Assembly: GCA_023396535.1 (NCBI GenBank)
Contig: JAEWWD010000097.1
Location: forward strand, 1-7,888
Origin: Bacillota bacterium
Lineage (GTDB): Bacteria; Bacillota; Clostridia; Christensenellales; CAG-138
Direction: 5' to 3'
Length of the DNA: 7,888 nt
This document shows positions 1 to 4,242 of the stretch, in pieces. The position numbers and the translations under genes were made by a program. Each line of letters begins with the position of its first letter. The first letter of the stretch is position 1. The notes under the pieces were generated by a model that worked only from the letters and a program-made list of their open reading frames with translations, was not told the DNA's origin and made no database searches.

Positions 1-1266
1 ATCTCGCTTGTACAGACAGCCGAAGGCGCGCTGGCGGAGACCGCTTCCATACTCCAGCGCATGAGGGAACTGTCCGTTCAGTCGTCTTCGGACACGAACG
101 ACGACGCGACCGACCGCGCGGCGCTGGATGCGGAGTATCAGCAGATGGTGAAAGAAATCGACGACATCGCTGTCCACACGGCATTCAACGGCAAAAAGCT
201 GCTAAACGGCACCGTCGGCAGCGCGGCAACGGTGACGCCCACAGGACTGGCAGCCGGTATTACCGTATCCGCCGACTCTACGGCAGATACGGGGACGGTC
301 AACATCGCTACGGTATCCGACTGGTCAGCCGGTTCCGCTGTCGCCGGGACATTAACTATGGATGTCGTGACTTGGGATAACGATATAGCCGCCGTCGTCC
401 AAACGGGGCCGATTGCGGCAGGAGCAGCGTATAACGGCACCTATTGGATTTTGGTGGAAGGATCGGATATGTCCGCCATGACGTTCAGCCTTGTTGATAA
501 CGACGGGGGCGTGATAGAGTCCACAGGCCCCATGTCGGTAAGCCCCAGCAGTGACTACGAGCTTGATTATGGTGATTATGGTGCAATCACGATCACACTG
601 GGTTCCGGTGCCAGCACCTTCTGGCTGACAACTATCGCCGGCGTTGATTCGTATTTTAAATACACTATCTCGGGCGGCACCGACGCTGTGCCCAATGCGA
701 CCATCGGCGGCCAGCCAGTGACGCAGGGAGATACGTCCGTGACGCTGGCGCAGGGCGTCACGCTGGATATTTCTGGTCTGGACGCGGCCGATTGGGCCAG
801 TCAGGACGCCCTCAATACCGCGCTGTTCGGCAGCACCTCCGGGTCCGCGTCGGTGGTTGTGACTGCGGGCGTGCCGGGGATGACCATTCAGACCGGCGCG
901 AACGCAGGCGATACGATGTCGATCCAACTGGGCGATATGACGGCAGCCGGGCTTAACGTGAACGGTACCGACATCAATACCCGGAATTCGGCCAGCCAGA
1001 CAATTACAGCGGTCAATGACGCGATTAACGCCGTATCCACACAGCGCGCGCAGCTTGGAGCGATACAGAACAGGCTTGTTCATAAGATCAACAACCTGAA
1101 TACAACAGGCGAAAACTTGTCCGCCGCGGAAAGCCGCATACGCGATGTGGATATGGCGCAGGAAATGACGGATTACACAAAGAACAATATTCTTGTTCAG
1201 GCGGCGATGGCTATGCTGGCGCAGGCCAACCAGGCCCCGCAGGCAGTGCTGCAACTGCTGCAATAG
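1..1266 (+). CDS. fliC: Flagellin, 5'-truncated by the window edge
   Basis: This is the filament subunit of the flagellum, exported through the flagellar type III apparatus and polymerised outside the cell. The frame is open from base 1 and gives 421 visible residues ending in TAG. The first residues (ISLVQTAEGAL, then LQRMRELSVQS) are the conserved N-terminal D1 helix. In typical flagellins this block starts near residue 80, so about 80 residues, the start codon and the promoter lie left of the window. Visible residues from about 70 to 315 are a variable, Thr/Ser/Gly/Asp-rich surface domain with no family I recognise. From about 319 the conserved C-terminal D1/D0 returns: QRAQLGAIQNRL, the NL-T-ENL-AAESRIRDVDMA block, and the usual end QAVLQLLQ. 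Both conserved ends are intact, so this looks functional. The middle (bases 361-660) is clearly lower in GC than the flanks. A terminator follows about 120 bases after the stop. An ATG at 61 is in frame but internal. Confidence 0.97.
   Translation: MSLVQTAEGALAETASILQRMRELSVQSSSDTNDDATDRAALDAEYQQMVKEIDDIAVHTAFNGKKLLNGTVGSAATVTPTGLAAGITVSADSTADTGTVNIATVSDWSAGSAVAGTLTMDVVTWDNDIAAVVQTGPIAAGAAYNGTYWILVEGSDMSAMTFSLVDNDGGVIESTGPMSVSPSSDYELDYGDYGAITITLGSGASTFWLTTIAGVDSYFKYTISGGTDAVPNATIGGQPVTQGDTSVTLAQGVTLDISGLDAADWASQDALNTALFGSTSGSASVVVTAGVPGMTIQTGANAGDTMSIQLGDMTAAGLNVNGTDINTRNSASQTITAVNDAINAVSTQRAQLGAIQNRLVHKINNLNTTGENLSAAESRIRDVDMAQEMTDYTKNNILVQAAMAMLAQANQAPQAVLQLLQ
565..582 (+). repeat. Tandem 9-base repeat in the flagellin variable domain
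   Basis: GATTATGGT occurs twice back to back and encodes DYG-DYG. The copies are identical at DNA level, which suggests recent slippage duplication. The unit is a multiple of three, so gain or loss of a copy would keep the frame. Confidence 0.85.
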
Positions 1267-1382
1267 CTGTTGTATGTTAAGTGTTCGTTAAGACGAGAGA
1301 TGTGCGGCGATTAAAGTAATTATAGAGAGCGCTTGTACTCCGCACTGCGCGCGTCACGCCTAGGCGCGAAATCCCGGGCGCA

Positions 1383-1408
1383 AAAACGCTCCACTGGAGC
1401 GTTTTCTT
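1383..1408 (+). terminator. Rho-independent terminator after flagellin
   Basis: A perfect 10-bp stem (AAAACGCTCC at 1383-1392 with GGAGCGTTTT at 1396-1405) encloses a three-base loop, ACT. The 3' arm ends in TTTT and continues CTT. It lies about 117 bases after the flagellin stop. The A-rich 5' arm means it could also stop transcription arriving from the right on the other strand. Confidence 0.8.
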
Positions 1409-1434
1409 CATGCGGCTTCGAACCCGCTCAATAT

Positions 1435-1463
1435 TTGTTCAATATACAAAAAAGATTTACAAT
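1435..1463 (+). promoter_or_regulatory. Possible sigma-A promoter upstream of the long hairpin
   Basis: TTGTTC at 1435-1440 is followed after exactly 17 bases by TACAAT at 1458-1463 (five of six -10 matches, weaker -35). The segment between is AT-rich within a GC-rich region. Transcription would start near 1470, about ten bases before the 84-base hairpin. No protein gene lies downstream on this strand before the convergent tRNA, so if real it drives a small RNA. Chance occurrence is possible. Confidence 0.4.
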
Positions 1464-1478
1464 GCCGCTGAAGGCAAC

Positions 1479-1562
1479 CCGCAAAAAAGTGGTAGCGCCG
1501 CAGCGGGCGAGCAGGCGGCGCGTTTACAAGCCGCCCGACCGCAGGCGCGTGCTTTTTTGCGG
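1479..1562. other. Long imperfect hairpin: candidate small RNA or two-way terminator
   Basis: An exact 11-bp inverted repeat (CCGCAAAAAAG at 1479-1489, CTTTTTTGCGG at 1552-1562) encloses a GC-rich core that continues to pair. GCGCC at 1495-1499 pairs with GGCGC at 1544-1548, and CGGGCG at 1504-1509 with CGCCCG at 1532-1537. An alternative inner stem is GGCGGC (1514-1519) with GCCGCC (1530-1535). The T6 run after the core on the + strand, and the matching T6 on the - strand, would let it end transcription from either side between the convergent flagellin and tRNA genes. A promoter-like pair ends 15 bases before it, so it could instead be a discrete RNA of about 90 bases. I do not recognise it as a named RNA family. 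The structure is certain on paper; its function is not. Confidence 0.5.
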
Positions 1563-1587
1563 AAAAGGAGGAGCGATGGAGCGGTAT

Positions 1588-1621
1588 AAAAAATCCCTAA
1601 CCGCAAGCGATTAGGGATTTT
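1588..1621 (-). terminator. Rho-independent terminator of the tRNA-Ala unit
   Basis: Read on the minus strand, an 11-bp stem (AAAATCCCTAA at 1590-1600 with TTAGGGATTTT at 1611-1621, 10-base loop) runs into a tract of six T (complement of 1588-1593). It lies 26 bases beyond the CCA end of the tRNA gene. Confidence 0.85.
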
Positions 1622-1625
1622 GAAT

Positions 1626-1642
1626 GGAGCGTAATCCGCTCC
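1626..1642 (-). other. Trailer hairpin just 3' of tRNA-Ala
   Basis: A 6-bp perfect stem (GGAGCG at 1626-1631, CGCTCC at 1637-1642) with a five-base loop sits four bases beyond the tRNA CCA and before the terminator. It has no T-tract of its own. A role in 3' processing of the precursor is a guess. Confidence 0.45.
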
Positions 1643-1646
1643 GACG

Positions 1647-1723
1647 TGGTGGAGCTTACCGGATTCGAACCGGTGATCTCTACACTGCCAGTGTAGCGCG
1701 ATAGCCAACTTCGCTAAAGCCCC
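1647..1723 (-). tRNA. tRNA-Ala (anticodon GGC), CCA encoded
   Basis: The minus strand folds into a complete 77-base cloverleaf. The acceptor GGGGCTT pairs with AAGCTCC and contains the G3:U70 pair that marks alanine tRNAs. The D arm is GCGA/TCGC with loop AGTTGGCTA. The anticodon stem CTACA/TGTAG holds the loop CTGGCAG with anticodon GGC, reading GCC. A five-base variable loop AGATC follows, then T arm ACCGG-TTCGAAT-CCGGT, discriminator A and an encoded CCA tail. It is a lone tRNA gene, convergent to flagellin and downstream of mreB, with its own promoter and terminator. All expected features are present; I see no sign that it is a pseudogene or an interrupted integration site. Confidence 0.98.
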
Positions 1724-1766
1724 ATGCCGTACTGTGGGCTTGTCCGCCCGTTCGCACGCAAAGGTT

Positions 1767-1795
1767 ATTATAAAGCAAGCCAATCGATTTGTAAA
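1767..1795 (-). promoter_or_regulatory. Sigma-A promoter of tRNA-Ala
   Basis: On the minus strand TTTACA (complement of 1790-1795) is followed after 17 bases by a perfect TATAAT (complement of 1767-1772). The start would be near 1760, giving a leader of about 37 bases before the mature tRNA. One AATCGATT palindrome lies within the spacer, next to the -35. Confidence 0.85.
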
Positions 1796-1821
1796 GCGTC
1801 AATTTTCTCTAAAATCGATTT
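1782..1821. promoter_or_regulatory. Paired AATCGATT palindromes at the tRNA promoter
   Basis: AATCGATTT occurs at 1782-1790 and again at 1813-1821, a centre-to-centre distance of 31 bases (about three DNA turns). The core AATCGATT is a perfect palindrome, and the second copy extends to ten bases (AAATCGATTT, 1812-1821). One copy lies between the -35 and -10 boxes and the other about 18 bases upstream of the -35. This geometry suits a dimeric regulator bound on one face of the helix. No regulator is identified. Confidence 0.4.
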
Positions 1822-1823
1822 CT

Positions 1824-1845
1824 CCCGCGTCAGTGAAAGCGCGGG
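1824..1845. other. Small GC-rich hairpin upstream of the tRNA promoter
   Basis: CCCGCG at 1824-1829 pairs with CGCGGG at 1840-1845 around a ten-base loop. On the minus strand it lies after the mreB terminator and before the tRNA promoter. It has no clear T-tract, so it may at most be a back-up stop for mreB transcription. Confidence 0.35.
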
Positions 1846-1860
1846 CGTAGGCAAAATCAA

Positions 1861-1885
1861 ACGCTCCGCATTAACAGCGGAGCGT
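1861..1885 (-). terminator. Terminator of mreB
   Basis: A perfect 9-bp stem (ACGCTCCGC at 1861-1869, GCGGAGCGT at 1877-1885) with a seven-base loop begins 29 bases past the mreB stop. On the minus strand it is followed by TTGATTTTG, a moderate T-tract. In the other direction it is followed by GAAAAAAC, so it favours the mreB direction. Confidence 0.7.
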
Positions 1886-1914
1886 GAAAAAACAGATCAG
1901 TTCGTTGCCGCAGC

Positions 1915-2955
1915 TCAGCCGTCGAAGTACTCGCCGCGCTTATAGTCATAAATCGCGCCGTTGGAGTAGATGTCGATGTTCTCAAGCACCTTGCCCGTGC
2001 CGATGGCGACGCAGCAGATGGGGTCCTCGGCGACATAGCAGGGCACCTTGGTGTGTTCGGCCACGAACTTGTCCATACCGTAGAGCAGCGCGCCGCCGCC
2101 CGTCAGGCAGATGCCGCTTTCCGCGATGTCCGAAGCGAGCTCGGGCGGCGTGCGCTCAAACAGCGCGCGCACGCATTCGAGTATGCTCTGCAGGGGTTCC
2201 TCCAGCGCTTCGATCATCTCGTTGGAGCCGACCACGATGGCCTGCGGCAGTCCGGAAATGAGGTTGCGGCCTTTTACATCAATAAACAGCTGTTCCTTGC
2301 GCGGGTAGGCGGAGCCTATGGCGATCTTCATTTCTTCAGCCGTGCGTTCGCCTATAAGCAGATTGTGCTTTTTGCGCATGTAGCGTACGATGGCGTCGTC
2401 GAATTTATCGCCCGCAATTTTGATGGAATCGGATATGACCGCGCCGCCCAGTGAGATAATGGCGATGTCCGTCGTGCCGCCGCCGATATCCAGCACCATG
2501 CTGCCGCGCGGCTGTGAGATATCGATGCCCGCGCCTATCGCCGCCGCGATGGGTTCTTCAATCAGGAACGTATGCCGCGCGCCGGCTTCCTCCGTTGCGT
2601 CTATGACGGAGCGCTTTTCCACCTCCGTCACACCGGACGGAACGCAGACAACTACGCGGGGCTTGAAGAAAATATGGGAACCGACGACTTTTTTCAGGAA
2701 ATGATGCAAAAGGCGTTCGGTGATATCGAAATTGGAAATGACGCCGTCCTTCAGCGGACGGATAGCGATGATGCTGCCCGGCGTGCGGCCAAGCATGCGT
2801 CGTGCTTCCTCGCCTACTGCGAGAATGCGGCCGGTGATGCGCTCCACCGCTACCACGGAGGGCTCACGTAATACGATGCCTTTCCCCCTGACATAGACCA
2901 GCACGCTGGACGTGCCAAGATCTATGCCCACATCGTTGAATTCAAACAATCCCAT
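1915..2955 (-). CDS. mreB: Rod shape-determining protein MreB/Mbl
   Basis: This is a bacterial actin homologue that forms ATP-dependent membrane filaments and guides the elongation peptidoglycan machinery. It has 346 residues, close to the family's 330-350. The actin-fold motifs are in order: phosphate-1 VGIDLGTSSV at 9-18, the RTPG/IRPLKDGVI block at 57-73, IEEPIAAAIGAG at 132-143, phosphate-2 VLDIGGGTTDIA at 154-165, IGERTAEEMK at 201-210, adenosine motif LTGGGALL at 284-291 and VAIGTGKVLE at 316-325. The hydrophobic HIFF at 94-97 matches the membrane-insertion loop. The start ATG has AGAGGA seven bases upstream. The N-terminal part (AVGEEARRM) recalls Mbl, while the VPSGVT and SLGG parts recall MreB, so the paralogue cannot be fixed by eye. 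The gene stands alone with its own promoter and terminator. No mreC or mreD is adjacent. The last 20 or so residues (YDYKRGEYFDG end) form a charged, aromatic tail with no motif I know. Confidence 0.97.
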   Translation of the reverse strand: MGLFEFNDVGIDLGTSSVLVYVRGKGIVLREPSVVAVERITGRILAVGEEARRMLGRTPGSIIAIRPLKDGVISNFDITERLLHHFLKKVVGSHIFFKPRVVVCVPSGVTEVEKRSVIDATEEAGARHTFLIEEPIAAAIGAGIDISQPRGSMVLDIGGGTTDIAIISLGGAVISDSIKIAGDKFDDAIVRYMRKKHNLLIGERTAEEMKIAIGSAYPRKEQLFIDVKGRNLISGLPQAIVVGSNEMIEALEEPLQSILECVRALFERTPPELASDIAESGICLTGGGALLYGMDKFVAEHTKVPCYVAEDPICCVAIGTGKVLENIDIYSNGAIYDYKRGEYFDG

Positions 2956-3036
2956 GTCGCTGTCCTCTCAACTTTCGGTTGCTGCGAGCAGGCCGGCGCA
3001 CGCAAAAAACGAAGGCATAGAATGCGCCTGTACAGT

Positions 3037-3065
3037 ATCATACCGCATATATGCTCTCATTTCAA
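3037..3065 (-). promoter_or_regulatory. Sigma-A promoter of mreB
   Basis: On the minus strand TTGAAA (complement of 3060-3065) is followed after 17 bases by TATGAT (complement of 3037-3042). The start near 3030 gives a leader of about 75 bases. The spacer contains the perfect ten-base palindrome GCATATATGC (3045-3054), a possible operator. Confidence 0.8.
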
Positions 3066-3096
3066 ATGGTAGGCAATATATTTCACAAAAATTTTT

Positions 3097-3113
3097 ATTC
3101 CGGGGAATATTCC
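3097..3113. promoter_or_regulatory. Overlapping ATTCC/GGAAT inverted repeats between mreB and sortase
   Basis: ATTCC-GG-GGAAT (3097-3108) overlaps the palindrome GGAATATTCC (3104-3113), giving three alternating half-sites. They lie in the divergent region, about 35 bases upstream of the mreB -35 and 85 upstream of the sortase -35. A second small inverted repeat, TTTCCC/GGGAAA, is at 3132-3151. A protein-binding site is plausible but unproven. Confidence 0.3.
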
Positions 3114-3197
3114 TTGCATAAGAGAACTATCTTTCCCAATCTTTAGGGAAAAACTGCATAAATAATGTGTCTAAAAAGTAAAAGAACAGCGTCCGCA

Positions 3198-3227
3198 TTG
3201 CATACGGGGCGGCATTTGCGCTACAAT
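3198..3227 (+). promoter_or_regulatory. Probable sortase promoter
   Basis: TTGCAT at 3198-3203 is followed after 18 bases by TACAAT at 3222-3227. The start would be near 3234, only about 20 bases before the ATG at 3255, leaving just room for the AGGAGG site. This placement argues against any start codon upstream of 3234. Confidence 0.6.
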
Positions 3228-3238
3228 GCAGATATGCT

Positions 3239-3244
3239 AGGAGG
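3239..3244 (+). promoter_or_regulatory. Ribosome binding site fixing the sortase start
   Basis: A perfect AGGAGG ends ten bases before the in-frame ATG at 3255. The in-frame ATG at 3246 is only one base away and too close to be used. The ATG at 3250 is out of frame. Confidence 0.75.
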
Positions 3245-3254
3245 AATGCATGTT

Positions 3255-4088
3255 ATGTATGCCGGAAAACGCCGCAGGCCGCTTTTGCTTGCGCTGCTCA
3301 TAGCCGCGCTGCTTGCGGCTATGTTTGGCTGTACTTCCTCACAGGAATCTACCGATATCGTGGATACGCAGACTGCGGCCCCCGCCTCCACGCCCGAGGC
3401 GGTGCAGGCTACGCCTGATATTCCCGTTACAGAGACGTCGCCTGAAGTGACCGCTACGGCCATCCCCATCGAGGATATCAACGGCGTAGCAGGACCGGAC
3501 GACGTACTGCCTACCATGAAATCCTATGAGGAAGCGAAAGCCGCCAATTCCGATGTGGTCGGCTGGATTACCGTACCCAATACGAAGATCGATTATCCCG
3601 TTGTGCGCGGTACTGACAACGAATTCTATCTTGTACACAACATAGAGAAACAAAAATCCAGCTACGGCTCCATATTCATGGATTACCGCAATGCCGACCC
3701 GCTGCAGCAGCGCCACATCATACTGCACGGGCACAGGATGAAGAACGGCACCATGTTCCACGACCTGAACAACTACAAGCAGCGGAGTTTCTTTGAACAG
3801 AACCGCATTATCACGTTCATATGGGACGGCGTACAGACCAAATGGGAGGTGTTTGCCGCCTTCGTTTGGCCGGGCGACAACAGCAACGTATACGAAACGC
3901 GCTTTTACGACGACCAGGACTTTGCGAACTACATGAAGAACTGGATCGATTTCGTATCCAACCTGAAGTACAGCATCGTGGAGAAGGGCGTTACCATACA
4001 GCCCAGCGATCAGGTGCTGACGCTCTCTACCTGCACCTATGAATACGATAATTCCCGCTATCTGGTCAGCGCGAGGCGGATTCAGTAA
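3255..4088 (+). CDS. srtB: Class B sortase with a lipoprotein-like N-terminus
   Basis: Sortases are cysteine transpeptidases outside the membrane that cleave a sorting signal in surface proteins and link them to the wall. With the start at 3255 the protein has 277 residues. KRRR at 5-8 precedes a hydrophobic segment (about 10-24) ending FGC at 24-26, so the protein is either anchored by an uncleaved helix or lipidated at Cys26. A Thr/Pro/Glu-rich linker runs from about 27 to 85. The catalytic domain begins near 98: DVVGWITVPNTKIDYPVV, then YGSIFMDYRN at 137-146. The triad residues are visible: His160 in LHGHRM, Cys260 in TLSTC and Arg268 in DNSRYLV. TLSTC followed by YEYD and Arg is the class B pattern. 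No protein with a sorting signal lies in the window. The gene is a single-gene unit with its own promoter and terminator. The family is certain; substrate and class B subgroup are not. Confidence 0.95.
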   Translation: MYAGKRRRPLLLALLIAALLAAMFGCTSSQESTDIVDTQTAAPASTPEAVQATPDIPVTETSPEVTATAIPIEDINGVAGPDDVLPTMKSYEEAKAANSDVVGWITVPNTKIDYPVVRGTDNEFYLVHNIEKQKSSYGSIFMDYRNADPLQQRHIILHGHRMKNGTMFHDLNNYKQRSFFEQNRIITFIWDGVQTKWEVFAAFVWPGDNSNVYETRFYDDQDFANYMKNWIDFVSNLKYSIVEKGVTIQPSDQVLTLSTCTYEYDNSRYLVSARRIQ

Positions 4089-4114
4089 CAGAGAAAAAGC
4101 GAAAAGTAAGCACG

Positions 4115-4141
4115 GGCCGTTCATCAGCGAACGGCCTTTTT
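4115..4141 (+). terminator. Rho-independent terminator of the sortase gene
   Basis: A perfect 8-bp stem (GGCCGTTC at 4115-4122, GAACGGCC at 4129-4136) with a six-base loop is followed directly by five T. It starts 27 bases after the sortase stop and separates it from the aminopeptidase gene. Confidence 0.93.
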
Positions 4142-4186
4142 CTATGGGCTTGGGAATTCAAAGATATCCCGCCGATACCAGTTTTA

Positions 4187-4195
4187 TGCTATACT
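4187..4195 (+). promoter_or_regulatory. Extended -10 promoter of the aminopeptidase operon
   Basis: TGC-TATACT is an extended -10 element (TGnTATAAT type). No good -35 lies 17 bases upstream, which such promoters tolerate. The start near 4202 would give a leader of about 40 bases before the ATG at 4243. Confidence 0.55.
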
Positions 4196-4242
4196 GTTTG
4201 TGCCATACTCATATGCGAACGGGAATACGGGAGGGGACGGAC

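Noticed and set aside
352..1263. A 303-codon open frame on the minus strand opposite flagellin
   Set aside because: Its composition is typical of a shadow frame (Arg/His/Gly-rich, no domain), and flagellin on the other strand is certain.
1412..1427. A tRNA-like T-arm (GCGG-CTTCGAAC-CCGC)
   Set aside because: It has only four pairs with an eight-base loop, and no acceptor, D or anticodon arm fits around it.
1479..1562. Reading the long hairpin as a small transposon (MITE)
   Set aside because: No target-site duplication flanks the 11-bp repeats and no second copy is in the window. A transcription-related hairpin explains the A6/T6 arms better.
1333..1614. A 93-codon plus-strand frame in the flagellin-tRNA junction
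   Set aside because: It spans three hairpins, is mostly Arg/Lys/Ala/Ser and has no ribosome binding site at its start.
1647..1723. tRNA-Ala as an attachment site for an integrated element
   Set aside because: No integrase gene and no repeat of the tRNA 3' end is found in the window. The gene is intact and flanked by housekeeping genes.
1884..2871. Several plus-strand frames opposite mreB
   Set aside because: They overlap a clear MreB coding region, have no ribosome binding sites and look like shadows.
3165..3254. Upstream extension of the sortase frame to the ATG at 3165
   Set aside because: The probable promoter (3198-3227) lies within it, and the perfect AGGAGG serves the ATG at 3255. 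The added residues would bury the signal segment.
4039..4242. Upstream extension of the aminopeptidase frame to 4039
   Set aside because: It would overlap the sortase end and run through its terminator. A good ribosome binding site and a family-like N-terminus begin at 4243.
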